Below are positions 37,145 to 48,700 of a stretch of DNA of 64,000 nucleotides, one piece after another. Source of the DNA: Scortum barcoo. Lineage: Eukaryota > Chordata > Actinopteri > Centrarchiformes > Terapontidae. The stretch lies in contig CM041538.1 in NCBI GenBank assembly GCA_023238725.1, positions 5,555,880-5,619,879 on the forward strand, written 5' to 3'. Each line of letters starts with the position of its first letter. The first letter of the stretch is position 1. The position numbers and the translations under genes are program-made. The notes under the pieces are model-generated. The model had not been told where the DNA came from. It saw only the letters and a program-made list of their open reading frames with translations, and did not search any database.

Positions 37145-39059
37145 TCCTCCCGAGTGATCCGAGCTTCTCACCCTGTCTCTAAGGGAGCGCCCAGCCACCC
37201 TGCGGAGGAAACTCATTTCTTTCAGCCGCTTGTTGTATCCGCGATCTTGTCCTTTCGGTCATTACCCAAAGTTCATGACCATAGGTGAGGGTGGGAGCAC
37301 GTAGATTGACCGGTAAATCGAGAGCTTTGCCTTTCGACTCAGCTCCTTCTTCACCACGACGGTCCGGTACACCGACCGCATTACTGTGGACGCTGCACCA
37401 ATCCGCCTGTCAATCTCACGCTCCATCTTTCCCTCACTCGTGAACAAGACCCCGAGATACTTGAACTCCTCCACTTGAGGAGGCAGGACCTCTCCACCCA
37501 CCCGGAGAGGGCACGCCACCCTTTTCCGGTCGAGAACCATGGCCTCGGATTTGGAGGTGCTGATTCTCATCCCAGCCGCTTCACACTCGGCTGCAAACCG
37601 CTCCAGTACATGCTGAAGGTCCTGGCTTGATGAAGCCATCAGGACAACATCATCTGCAAAAAGCAGAGATGAAATCCTGTGGTTCCCAAACCGGACTCCC
37701 TCCGGCCCCTGGCTACGCCTTAGAAATCCTGTCCATAAAGATTATGAACAGGACCGGTGACAAAGGGCAACCCTGCCGGAGTCCAACATGCACTGGGAAC
37801 AGGTCTGACTTACTGCCGGCAATGCGAACCAAGCTCCTGCTCCGGTCGTACAGCAAAGCAAAGGCCCCCGGACCCCATACTCATATCGGAGCACCCCCAC
37901 AGAGATACCATGAGGGACACGGTCGAATGCCTTCTCCAGATCCACAAAGCACATGTGGACTGGTTGGGCAAACTCCCATAAACCCTCAAGCACCCTGTGG
38001 AGGGTATAGAGCTGGTCCAGTGTTCCACGACCGGGACGAAAACCGCATTGTTCCTCCTGAATCCGAGGGTCGACTATCGGCCGAATTCTCCTCTCCAGTA
38101 CCCTGGCGTAGACCTTCCCGGGGAGGCTGAGAAGTGTGATCCCCCTGTAGTTGGAACACACTCTCCGGTCCCCCTTTTTAAAAAGAGGGACCACCACCCC
38201 AGTTTGCCACTCCAGAGGCACTGTCCCCAACCTCCATGCAATGCTTGCAGAGGCGTGTCAGCCAAGACAGCCCCACAACATCCAGAGACTTGAGGTACTC
38301 AGGGCGGATCTCATCCACCCCCAGGCGCCTTGCCACTGCGGAGCTTGCGAACTACCTCAGTGACTTCGGCTTGGGTGATGGACGAGTCCACCTCAGAGTC
38401 CCCAGCCTCCGCTTCCTCATTGGAAGGCAAGTCGGTGGGATTGAGGAGATCCTCGAAGTATTTCTTCCACCGTCCGACAATGTCCCCAGTCGAGGTCAAC
38501 AGCTCCCCACCCGCACTGTAAACAGTGTTGGCAGAGTACTGCTTCCCCCTTCTGAGGCGCCGGACAGTTTTGCCAGAATCTCTTCGAGGCCGACCGATAG
38601 TCCTCCTCCATGGCCTCACCGAACTCCTCCCAGACCAGAACGAGTTTTTGCCTCCAGGACCGTCCGGGCTGCGGCTTGCTTGGCCCTGCCGGTACCTGTC
38701 AACTGTGTCAGGAGAGTCCCACAGGCCAACATGGTCCGATAGGACTCCTTCTTCAGCCTGACAGCATCCCTTACTTCCGGTGTCCACCATCCGGGTTCGG
38801 GGGTTGCCGCCACGACAGGCACCAGAGACCTTGCGTCCACACAACTTTGAACTGCCGTGTATGCGACAATGGAGGCAGAGAACATGGTCCACTCGGACTC
38901 AATGTCCCCAGCCTCCCTCGGAATCTGTGAGAAGCTCTTCCGGAGGTGGGAGTTGAAGACCTCCCTGACAGAGGGCTCGGCCAGATGCGTTCCCAACAGA
39001 CCCTCACAATACGTTTGGGTCTGCCAGATCTGTCTGTCCAACTTCCTCCTCTGCCAGCG
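37145..39059 (-). pseudogene. Rex3 linker and reverse transcriptase, frameshifted
   Basis: The enzyme copies the element's RNA at the nicked target. In the minus-strand translation I see the linker ending RKLRSGKAPG (about 38315), then GVVVPLFKKGDRRVCSNYRG (about 38150-38205), LLSLPGKVYARVLERR, QEEQCGFRPGRGTLDQLYTL, and FVDLEKAFDRVP (about 37925), where the aspartate is the first catalytic residue. LFADDVVL follows, with the FADD core at 37649-37660, then SKSEAMVL and EFKYLGVLFTS near 37450. Phase changes occur around 38620, 38250 and between 37742 and 37639, so the product is dead. The key RT motifs themselves are intact in sequence. Confidence 0.85.
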
Positions 39060-40070
39060 GATCCAACTCACCACCAGGTGGTGATCGGTTGACAAAGCTC
39101 AGCCCCTCTCTTTACCCGAGTGTCCAAGACATACGGCCGGAGATCGGATGAAACGACAACAAAGTTGATCATCGACCTCCGGCCTAGGGTGTCCTGGTTG
39201 CCACGTGCAGTGATGGACACCCTTATGCTCGAACATGGTGTTCGTTATGGACAAACTGTGACTAGCACAGAAGTGCAATAACAGAACACCGCTCGGGTTC
39301 AGATCGGGGAGGCTAGCCGTTCCTCCCGATCACGCCCCTCCATGTATATCACTGTCGCGTTGCCCACGTGAGCGTTGAAGTCCCCCTTAGTAGAACAATG
39401 GAGTCCCCAGTCGGAGCACCATCAAGTACCCCTCCCAGGGACTCCAAGAAGGTCGGTATTTGTACTCTGTACTGCTGTTCGGCCCATAGGCACAAACAAC
39501 AGCAAGAGACCTATCATCCCCAACCCGAAGGCGCAGGGAAGCGACCCTCTCGTTCACCGGGGTGAACTCCAACACATGGCGGCTGAGCTGGGGAGCTATA
39601 AGCAAGCCCACACCAGCCCGCCGCCACCGCTCACCCTGGGCAACTCCAGAGTAGTGTGAGGGTCCAGCCCCTCTCAAGGAGCTGGGTTCCAGAGCCCAAG
39701 CTAAGCTATGCGTGGAGGTGAGCCCGACTATCTATCTCTAGCCGGTACCTCTCAACCTCCCATTGCACGAGCTCAGGCTCCTTCCCCCCCAGCGAGGGTG
39801 ACATTCCATGTCCCTATTGCCAGAGTTTTGGTCCAGAGGATTGGGTCGTCGAGGCAGGCCCTTCGGCCGCCATGCCACCCCGCCACTGCTACCCAAACCA
39901 CATTGCACCGGCCCCTCATGGACCTTCCTGCGGGTGGTGAGCCTACTGGAAGGCGGGCCCACGTCGCCATTTCGGGCTGAGCCCGGCCGGGTCCCGTGGG
40001 CAAAGACCCGGCCACCAGGCGCTCGCCTGCGAGCCCCAACCCCAGGCCTGGCTCCAGGGTGGGGCCCAAC
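39060..40070 (-). pseudogene. Rex3 endonuclease domain, frameshifted
   Basis: This domain nicks the target DNA to prime reverse transcription. Minus-strand translation shows IGTWNVT near 39820 (the N-terminal asparagine motif of AP-type endonucleases), then RRAGVGLLIAP and AVVCAYGPNSS between about 39610 and 39480, LLDFCASHSLS-like sequence around 39270, RSMINFVVVSSDLRPYVLD near 39160, and the terminal TDHHLVVSW (SDH-type catalytic motif) near 39080. The pieces fall in at least two reading phases, changing between about 39773 and 39677 and again between 39387 and 39095, so no intact enzyme is encoded. The closest relatives by motif are RTE-clade endonucleases, also known from the CFDP2 gene family. 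Confidence 0.8.
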
Positions 40071-40299
40071 GTCCCGCAACGCCAATCCGGGCGATGTAAC
40101 GGTCCTTGTTGGTGTTCTATTCATGGTGGGCTTGTGAACCGCTCTTAGTCTGGCCCGTCACCTAGGACCTGTTTGCCATGGGAGACCCTACCAGGGGACG
40201 TAATGCCGCCCGACAACATAGCTCCTAGGATCATTCGGGCACACAAACCCCTCCACCACAGTAAGGTGGTTCGGTTCAAGGAGGGGCCCTCCTTTTCCA

Positions 40300-41109
40300 C
40301 ATCTTACAAAAAAAAAAAAAAAGCCCTTTTTTAAATGTGGTGCCAGGTCAGGTCTCACCTAAAGTGAGACCTTGATCTAACCTGGACTGACCCACATTTG
40401 AGGTCACTGTGTGAAACTGGATGAAAACTGATCAAAAGTGGAGGAAATATTTGCTTCCTTGTAGTCTCATATGCAACTGCCCCCTCAATAGTTCCAACAC
40501 CAGCAGGATCTTCTGAACAGCTTAAATCACGAGTCCTCCCACCTGTGGCCAAGTTGGTTGAATGAAAGGTTTGCTGAATGGGACAGAGAGATTTCAAAAG
40601 CTGCTCTGGGATACAGACTCAGACTTCCACATAATGTATGTAAACATATGGCCGTTTGGTCAAGTGCTCTAAAACAATTGTGCATTTACACGTCCAGCAG
40701 AGAGAGAACAACATTAGCTTTCATTTTGAGTCATGACAAAGTACGATATTCACTATCTTTTTGCTGTGTTTAGGAAAAATCTGTCTCTTCATCTACTGAA
40801 GGCTCCACTATGTTCACCAGCTAGTTACTTACTTAATCTGCTGTGTGGTGCTGGGCAGGTAGTGTACAGCAGGGTTTTTTTATTTATTCATTCATTTTAT
40901 TTGGCTGAAAACTGCTGCCTGCTGCTGCTGGCAACAAGGTTGATAAGAGCATAGAGACTGAACCAAAAAAAGTTTTCAGTTTATAAAACAAAGACACTAA
41001 AATGCTTCATAGGGCAGTGGAGAAATACACTTTTCACATTGCATGCAACCTGTTGATCTATTGGTAATAAAAAAAAAAAACATTGATTTTTAATTCAACA
41101 AGACTTAAG
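40300..41109. other. Non-coding with A-run and small hairpin
   Basis: A run at 40309-40322 and a perfect 8-bp hairpin (GGTCTCAC / GTGAGACC, 5-base loop) at 40352-40372. No gene seen. Confidence 0.5.
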
Positions 41110-41380
41110 AGTCTGCAGCCATGACAGCAGCTCTGTGAGGCAGTAAATGCTAACATCAGCATGCTCATCAATACTAACCTGAATATAACTTTACCTGTGT
41201 CGAAGGTGTAATGGGACTAGATGAAAACTCAGAGCTAAGTAGATGAAAAGTAAATGCTATTACAATTCATCCTCTGGGCACTATGAACATCTATATCTGA
41301 CTGAAACAACTTAACATTTTTGGGTGTACTGTCTTGAAATTTTATACAAAGTGGTGGACTGAACAAATATTAATATGATA
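41110..41380 (+). repeat. Percomorph dispersed repeat, family A (degraded copy)
   Basis: AGCTCTGTGAGGCAGTAAATG, GCTAACATCAGCATGCTCAT, then TTACAATTCATCCTCTGGGC and AAAGTGGTGGACTGAACA, in the order seen in the longer copy at 43535-44090. Internal parts are missing. Confidence 0.65.
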
Positions 41381-42599
41381 AAATATTTTGTCATTTAAAA
41401 GCTTGTAGGGAAGTATTGGATGAATTATGATAAATGAAAAATGTTTTAGAGAAGAGGAACATATTTTACACTGTGTTTTCTTGGTTTTAAATGTATTTGA
41501 AGGCTTATATCTTCAGTACCTTCATTCATTGATAATATCCAAGCAGATTTGGGATGAAATGAGAACTGATCCTGTTTTAAAATCCAGTTTGGCCCGAGAG
41601 AATGACTTTCCTAAGAAGAATACTAAGGTGTGTGTTCACACATTACCTTCTTGCTATTAGCTGCATGTTGTTTGGTGTGAAAAGACAAATACTGATGAAA
41701 ATGTAATATCCCAGTATATTCCAATGAATAGTTTGGTCTGGAACGAGAGTGGCTCCAAAGCAACAGTGGACTGGAGCTGATTTGAGGTGTCATGTAATTG
41801 TGAAAGATTGTAAAGCCGCCTCGTATCGTCTGTGAGAAGAAAACAATGGGTTTAGGAACACACAAATCCACTTGTTTGCTGGTGCAACTTCAGCCTGGAG
41901 AACATCCAGTAAATGTGTTGAATGTGTGAAAATCTGCCCACTCTTTCTCTACCACGGGGTCGTGTTCACAGTCACACAATCACTCACACACACAACACAA
42001 GCACACACACACAGCAGCTCAGACCTTCCCGTGCCTCTCAGTTAGGAGATTGTCTGGATCTTGCCTATTTCATGGATTAGTTACAGGAGGGGCTTTTAAA
42101 ATTGTATCTGAGTGAACGTTTTCAGAGGGAACCTCTGTATAACCTTGCCGCTTCCACACTGTCTGCCAGACTTAGGCTCATCTTCTGTGTAATAAAGGCA
42201 GACACAAAAGAATATCCTTGATCCTGCCCTGTATGCCTTGAATGCTGCGCTGCTTTTCTTTGTCCATCACAGAGTCTTTGGGCTGTGCTATTCAGGAGGT
42301 ATTTTTCAGCAAAATATCTCATTAGGTATTGTGGACACTTAGAAAAGGACATAAAATGCCATGCAAAGTACACGGAGGGCAATCATTAGCCAGGTTTCTT
42401 AAATGAAATGAGCGACTCAAACAAGGGTGAAAAGGAAGACCAGCAAATATCATAAAATGAAGAACCATTCACAAACGTGACAGAGAGTGTTGTTGAGGAA
42501 GTGCATGGTAACTCAGAGGACGTGATCTGAGGAACTCCAGCCTTTAATGCAGTTCTTCATGTTGTGGTCAAGTACATTCTGCATGTTAGGATTCAGTGA
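41381..42599. other. Non-coding, nothing recognised
   Basis: CA-rich patches at 41985-42015. No gene seen. Confidence 0.4.
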
Positions 42600-42965
42600 G
42601 CAGAGGGTCCAAAGGCACAACACCGACGTGAGGTGTACATGTATAGATTTATTGAAAGCTCTGGGCGAGGGTGGATGCTAGCCTGGTGGTGTTGCCTGGT
42701 GAAGGTGGCTTGAGTGATTCTGAGGCATGAGAGGAACGGAGGACAGGAATGGTGGTGGTGGAGAGGGCAGGCTGGCACAGGAAACTCTGACGCACAGGAA
42801 CACACGAGTTAGCACATAAGCAAACACTAACAGCAAGCAAAGAATTAAGGATGCCTGATAGCATAATATCACTCCGACGGACGGAACAATCTGGCAAAGA
42901 CTGGAGGGAGAGTCGGGGTTGAAATACTGCAGGGTGGTGAGACAATGAGGTGAATGGAGGAACAG
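42600..42965 (-). repeat. Possible retroelement segment
   Basis: On the minus strand a CCAGAGCTTTCAATAAATCT block (polyadenylation-like AATAAA near 42650) ends a GC-richer segment with CAGGCAACACC and CTGCAGTATTTCAACC motifs, similar in style to fish LTR or LINE 3' regions. Frames on the minus strand are open but show no domain. Low confidence. Confidence 0.2.
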
Positions 42966-43534
42966 TCACACCCACAGAGAGACATAGAGGAATACGCTAA
43001 GGTTATGGCAGAAACCATCAAGATTCAGGTCTACCAAACATCACGCAAGAGTACAGATTCATTGTATGTGCTTACATGGCATGTACAAGTTAGCTTATAG
43101 GAATTTGTCACATTCAACGATTTTCTCATATGTAGAAATCTCTCTTACTTGTAAAGTGTTCTTTAATGACAGGCCATCATTTTCTGGGTCCTTGAGTAAA
43201 ACCACTAATACTGCTAAATACATTGTGTTTTTGCGTCTGCTCATTACTGACGGCAGGATTTTATACTCCACAATGTTCTTCTGAATATCTTTTTTGTTTT
43301 GTTTTCTTCCCTCCTGGGTGACATTTTGGTGAATGAAACTTGCCAACAAATGGAGCAGAACAGGCACTCAAACATGGCAATTCTGCAAATGTGCAGCTCT
43401 TCATTATCAGATGGCAGTCATCAACTGTATATGAACAATCTACAACAAGTTTGTGCAGTTAAGAGAGTTTGCTGAATCCAATTTGAAACACTCGTGTTGA
43501 CAAATCTGACAAGAGAGTACAGTCATGCCAGCAT
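42966..43534. other. Non-coding, nothing recognised
   Basis: No gene or repeat identified. Confidence 0.4.
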
Positions 43535-44090
43535 TCCTGTGAGGCTGTACTTAGGCACAATGATGCTTTGAGCTAAATGCTAACATCAGACTGCTCACAA
43601 TGACAACTCTAATGTATTATTATTTAGTCGGTATAATGTTCACCATCCTACTTTGGCATGTTTGAATGTTAAAGGTTGAGCACTAAACACAGTTTGGCTG
43701 GGGCTGATGGGAATGTGATAGGTGTTGCAGGTCTTTAATGATAATCCAAAGAGTGGGACAGATTACAGTTTGGACTTAATATGGTTGCTAAACAAAAAGT
43801 GGAAAGATCATCAAAGTTATTACAATTAATCCTGAGAGGAACATTGATGTTTGTGTCAAATTCTGTCCAATAACTGCACTACAGACATTTCACTGAAAAC
43901 CACAAATGTGAACCTCAAGGTGGTGCTAGAGGAGATACCAGTGGATCACCAAAGTCTGAAGGATGAATCCTCTGGGGATGATGAATGCCTTCCATGGCAT
44001 TTATGGCAATCCATCCTATATTTGTTGAAATATTTCAGCCTGGATCAAAGTGATGGACTGATCAACAGACTAGCTGCTGTATGGCCAACA
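43535..44090 (+). repeat. Percomorph dispersed repeat, family A (longest copy)
   Basis: Runs from GTGAGGCTGTACTTAGGCAC through TTTGAGCTAAATGCTAACAT, GGCTGATGGGAATGTGATAG, and two similar sub-blocks: ATCATCAAAGTTATTACAAT (about 43808) and ATCACCAAAGTCTGAAGGAT (about 43945). Each sub-block is followed by an AATCCTCTGGGGA-type stretch. The second ends in GGCAATCCATCCTATATTTG and AAAGTGATGGACTGATC. The duplicated sub-block is a feature of the family, not only of this copy. No coding capacity; it may be an old MITE-type element. Confidence 0.75.
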
Positions 44091-45174
44091 GGGTTCACGG
44101 TATCACGACTTTCATTCAGAAACAGTACAAACCAGCAGAGGGTTTATTGAAATGGACCACATGGCTAAATAAATCTGCTTTTTATGTGTAGTGATGTAAT
44201 GTACTAGGGGCAGCCTTTCCTCACCCCTTTTATATTTGGGGAATCAAACCGCTGGTTCTTTAATGTACATCAAAGGGCTTCTTGTTGACAGAGCTCTGGT
44301 AAAATTAAAAATAGATGTCCCTTACCTTTAATGAACAAGTACAAGCCTCAGGACATTCTGTTAAAAGTCTCTCTTCAAAGTTTGCCAACCCTGTTATGAA
44401 AGAGAACCTCAAAACTCCTCCTGTCCTTCAGGACTTCTCATCAATTCACTTTTTATGACCTGATCACACATGCCAAAGTGGAATATATCAAGGGGAATTA
44501 GATTATGGTGCCCACTGCTGTTTGTTAATGAGCTATCACTTCGTGAGAAATCAACTTGAAGGTTTATTTATTGTTAATTCTTTGCCCTGGAGTGCTAATT
44601 AAGAAGCTTCTGTGGCCTTTTGAATGCCAGTAAATAACAGTCATGATGAGGTGGGGTGTTGGCCAAAGTTTAGAACAACAAACATGTAAACATAAGATTT
44701 CTAGTTGACAACCTTAGACTGAGAATCTTCATAGACTTAGTAGGAATATTTTTCATGTAAAAATACACCCATAAAAACTAAATGAAAAGCAGAATGCCTG
44801 CAAAAGAAAAGTCTGACCCACACATAGTTATACGGTACAATAACCACAACACCTTAATGTTGTGGCTGAGTTAATTACGGTATATACATAAGCTTCATAA
44901 GCATATGTACACACGGGTTACAAATACAAATTAAAGACTTTGTAACATTGTCGTATTTATATTTTAGATTATTTTTATGTGTGTAAACGAATTGAAAGTG
45001 TATTTGCAAACTCAAAGAATCTCCTGAGGGATGAATTAAGTAATGTATATTGTATACATGCAATATATATCATATCCATACTGTAATATGTGCAACATAA
45101 GGACAGTTGATCAGTGTACAATGCCAAACATTTTGAAATACTATTGGAGTTTACACTCTATAAAGTCTGATAGA
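44091..45174. other. Non-coding, nothing recognised
   Basis: No gene or clear repeat. Confidence 0.4.
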
Positions 45175-45286
45175 CACAATGTATTAACTGTATATACATT
45201 TATACAGTTAATACATTGTGTATATACATTTATACAGTTAATACATTGTGTATATCAGTATAACTGTTATAACGTATAACAGTTAT
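45175..45286. repeat. AT-rich palindrome and tandem repeat cluster
   Basis: A perfect inverted repeat with 20-base arms (45175-45194 and 45201-45220) and a 6-base loop is followed by an exact 30-base tandem duplication (45191-45220 and 45221-45250). A second perfect palindrome, ATAACTGTTATA / TATAACAGTTAT (45260-45271 and 45275-45286), follows 9 bases later. The structure could extrude cruciforms or fold into RNA hairpins. Confidence 0.9.
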
Positions 45287-47027
45287 CAATAAGAAAACTC
45301 TTTCTCACTGACAAAGAATTATGCACAATTGGACATATTCATTGTCTTGGTAGAATTACTTTAGAAGGAGATGTAGAGGAAACGTCTTGAACCTGTTCCT
45401 TAATTTGTGCCCTCAAATCACACAAATATGTTTTAAACAACACATTGGTGTGGCTTCTTCGAGGAGGAATACACAAAGTCTTAGTAGTCTACTTGGCATG
45501 GTGCCTATGAAAAAATGAATTCCATTGCATTATTATTGTTTTTTATTTTTGTTTTTTTTTTCAGAAATTTTGCTCTTGAATAAAGAATTATTAATCAAGT
45601 AATTTGTGTAGTTACTGTACTGTACAACAGGAAGTGCTCTTGAAGAAGTGACAACTTGATCCTGATCCTGATTAATGTCCTCAGAGATTAATGCCCTTTT
45701 GACTAATAACCCTAACATGTCTTTAAAAATGCACTTTCATCAAGGTGAATTTTTAGACAGTCCCTCTCATGTTTATTGAACACATTTGGTTTCACTCTGT
45801 TTCCAAGCTTAGTCCACATCTTGCCCCAAATGACTATGGGAGCTTGTGAAAATCTGCTTATACTCAAGGCTCTGCAGGACTAGCAAATGGATGAGATGCT
45901 TAAAAGCCAGACATGCTTTTTTTTTTATTATTATTTAAATGGACTGCAGCTTTTAGAAATGATGGAGAATAACACCTGTGAACAGCCACACATTCAAAAT
46001 AAATCCCCCATTCAAAACTGTTAGAGCTCCCTTCAATATGGTTTTTTGAGTTCTGGTAAATGTGAGTACTGCCAGTGAAAGCAGTTGACCCTCCACACTC
46101 TCCATGTTTTTTGTGCATCAGTCTCAGGCTGCTGTATCCATGCCAGTGCTTTATCACTTAGACTTTCTCCAGAGCCCTTTCTTTTTTCCCTGGCAGCCCT
46201 CAGATGGAGCACGAGCCCACTCTTCAATTCACTGTGAAAACAACAGGTTTAGGTTGTTTTTTTTTTTTTTAAATGTCCTCCTAGTTACCAGAGTTGACAC
46301 TGGCTGACAGTTTAGCTGCCAGCTTGTCTTGGCAGCTCGTTCTCCAGCAGTCTGGCTGCCTGTAAAGCAGAACACCAGGCTAGGTGTTTAACAAGCTAAC
46401 ATTTTGCAGATGGACTTGGCCAAACAGCCAGTCTATCCTTGCATTGGCGCTTTTCAATTAAATTGTCTCAGGAACTGCTGTAAGGAGCCCTGTGCATGAA
46501 CTAAACTCAGGAGCCAAAACGGGAACTAAAAAGGCCCTCGAGAGCTTTAATGTTTGTGTTTCCTTTGCATCTAAAGAGCCGTAGAGATTACGCAAATTAC
46601 CAGTAACAGATGAAAATGCAAAGGCTTTGACTGAGATGAAAATTTTGCACACAACGAGATGAAAGTAGTCACGTTCTCTCTCACATGGCTGCATCACTTT
46701 GATGTTTGAACTGATGTTGGAAGAGTGAGAGTGGTAGATGGGGAGAAAGGCAAGATGCCAATCTCTAATGATGTGCCATGTGTTTTTTGGTTTATTTTCT
46801 ATGGTAGAGTCTTAACTCTTGTGTTTTGTTTCTTTTTTACTTGTTTCTACTTTTCTACTTACACGTGATCAGTTCAGAATCATGTCAAGCAGTTCTCATA
46901 AAAGTCAGTAAATATCAAGTTGAAAAAATAATATTGGGTTTGTTTTTTGAGTTGTTAAGATGACCCCGGGTCTCCAGTAACCCAAATATAACAATAAAAT
47001 GATACATAACATCACTAAAACCCAGTG
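45287..47027. other. Non-coding with one small hairpin
   Basis: A perfect 8-bp hairpin AGCTGCCA / TGGCAGCT at 46314-46337. T and A runs at 45539-45561 and 46258-46271. No gene seen. Confidence 0.4.
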
Positions 47028-47285
47028 GTGGGAAAAGTACTCAGCTTTCAGCCAATTCTACATTTTAAAATTACTCTAACACAAAAGTACTCAAGAAGAA
47101 CAGAACTGAAGAATCCTTTCCACCTGACTTTCTTCTAACTATCACCAATCAAACCAAAAGCAAAGTAGGCAGAAAAATAACAGTTTTCAGTGATAAAGTA
47201 TTAAATATTATATTATTGGGTCAGTAATACTGATGCATTCAATTGCATTCATTACCTGATGTCATTTTATCTGCATTATAAGCTA
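47028..47285 (+). repeat. hAT-like MITE relic
   Basis: CAGTGGTGGGAAAAGTACTCA at 47023 and ACACAAAAGTACTCAAGAAG, then AAAGTATTAAATATTATATT and GCATTCATTACCTGATGTCA. The order matches the common fish CAGTGGTGGAA-type element. The right end is not resolved. Confidence 0.5.
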
Positions 47286-47798
47286 TTCAGTCTTTAACAA
47301 AGCTCATCATATGTTTTGGATTCAACTTTTAATATAGATGTAAAATAAATAAAAAGTGCAGTTTTTCCATCTGAAAAGTTGAGGGGATTTATGGGGTTGG
47401 TTGTCCTGATGGGGATCTGATAAAGAAATGTACTTTTAAAAATTATTTGTAGTTTTTTAAGATTAGAGACACCAAACACCCAAAAAAAAAGTAAATAAAT
47501 AATAGACTCACCATCTCTATAATATTCATACTGCCTCTTTGTGTTTGTCTGTTTCTTTAAATCATGAATGTGAACCATGATTAATGTTTGAATTATCATC
47601 TGTCATGAGTAAAATGAAGGAATTTGAAAAAATCCTATCTCTATCAAAAAAATGTGACAATTTTGTTCTCAGATGTTTATAGCATACACACTCTCTTACT
47701 CACAGCTGTTAAGTTTTAACCCAAGTTATTTCTGGACTACAACATCAACACACCAAAGTAATTGTTTACGATGCTGACTTTGACCAAACTCTTCATGT
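47286..47798. other. Non-coding flank of the pogo-like relic
   Basis: AT-rich; no terminal inverted repeat of the pogo-like element was recognised here. Confidence 0.4.
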
Positions 47799-48700
47799 TC
47801 AATGGAGTGTGCAGGCTTCATCTAGCAAACGGCGTACCTCACTCAGAGTCACACGAGTCGCAATTCTGACATATCATACAGCAACCAAGAGTGCAACCTT
47901 TATGAGCTCAGTTTTGGCAGGTAACACATTGCCATACTTCCTTGCACCGGCTATTGGTGTGCGACTCAACACAGACCAGGCAGAAACATTTGTCTTCATC
48001 AGAGGACTCTGACCTCTCTTGGCATTCCTTCTCGGCCTTCTGCTTCCACTTCTCTTTCGGGCCACAATTGTTGTGGACTGTGGGGCAGCATTTATGGACA
48101 CCTTTGTTTTTTGGCTGAATAATCTCTATTTTGCATCAGCAGTCTTCTTTCTCATTTTCGATCACTGCTTTAACAGACGTATCAGATCTTTCCCTACCAG
48201 TTTACTCGGACCAACCTTTGGAGACGGACAAAGATTTTCTGGGTTCGGCAAACAGGTTTAGGAGGTGGCCTGAAGTTGTATACTGGTTGGCAAAGGATCC
48301 ACAGATGAGAAGGGCTGGAGTGGAGGACTCTGTAAATCTGTAACCAGACCATTTTCTTTGACATAGTCAAGGCCATCTATAGAGAGATGTGGCCCATGTT
48401 GTCTAAAAGCAGCAGAGAAAGCGTCTTTGAACATTTTGTGCATAGTTCCTCCTTCATCCAGCCAGATACATTTGTCCCTCCTCTACATCCAACTGGCCCA
48501 TTTCCAGGAAGTGGTCCCTGTAATTTATCCTGGGAAAAACAAAGTGTGTGTGTGTGTGTGGGGGTGGGGGGCGGGCGTTCCACAAGGGTTCCCCTTTCAG
48601 CTGAAGTGAACCTGCCCATTTGTTTGAAGCCCTTCTGAGCCACACCTTTGTCCAGTTTGTGTACTGTGGTAATACATGTCTCATCCATGTTCCAAATATC
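47799..48700 (-). pseudogene. Pogo/Tigger-like DDE transposase, decayed
   Basis: Pogo-like transposases (Tc1/mariner superfamily) cut and paste DNA. On the minus strand I read IWNMDETCITTVHK near 48660-48700, containing the first catalytic aspartate in MDET; GFKQMGRFTSAERGTLV near 48600; GWMKEELC; and LLLLDNMGH near 48390-48412, holding the second aspartate of the LLLDNH motif with its histidine changed. After several frameshifts and stops a cysteine-rich C-terminus appears (CFCLVC at about 47971-47988, CDSCDSE near 47840-47860), like the zinc-finger tail of many fish pogo-like proteins. The frame ends with a stop near 47800. A TG/CA microsatellite (48543-48562) sits inside the coding part. 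The N-terminal DNA-binding half is absent; an in-frame stop lies just upstream of IWNMDET. Confidence 0.75.
48543..48562. repeat. (TG)n microsatellite inside the transposase relic
   Basis: Ten TG units followed by a G-rich run to 48576. Confidence 0.9.

Larger units (their letters stand above)
36823..40286 (-). mobile_element. Rex3: Rex3 LINE (RTE clade), close to full length
   Basis: Read on the minus strand this is a 3.46-kb non-LTR retrotransposon: GC-rich 5' leader, apurinic-like endonuclease, reverse transcriptase, then a 3' end of GGAT/GATG-type repeats near 36823-36840. Both sites of the standard Rex3 survey primers, as I recall them, are present (37755-37775 and 38190-38209) facing each other, which fixes the family. 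A 13-base direct repeat CCCTCCTTTTCCA at 36810-36822 and 40287-40299 flanks it, as expected of target-primed reverse transcription. Most fish Rex3 copies are strongly 5'-truncated; this one keeps its leader. GC content is clearly higher than in the AT-rich flanks. Confidence 0.9.

Noticed and set aside
37627..38130. 167-residue plus-strand frame, and the 168-residue frame at 38236-38742
   Set aside because: Antisense to the Rex3 RT region; they are open only because the element is GC-rich.
36823..40286. Alternative assignment to Rex1/CR1 or L2
   Set aside because: The RTE-type endonuclease motifs, GATG/GGAT-type tail and the recalled Rex3 primer sites point to Rex3.
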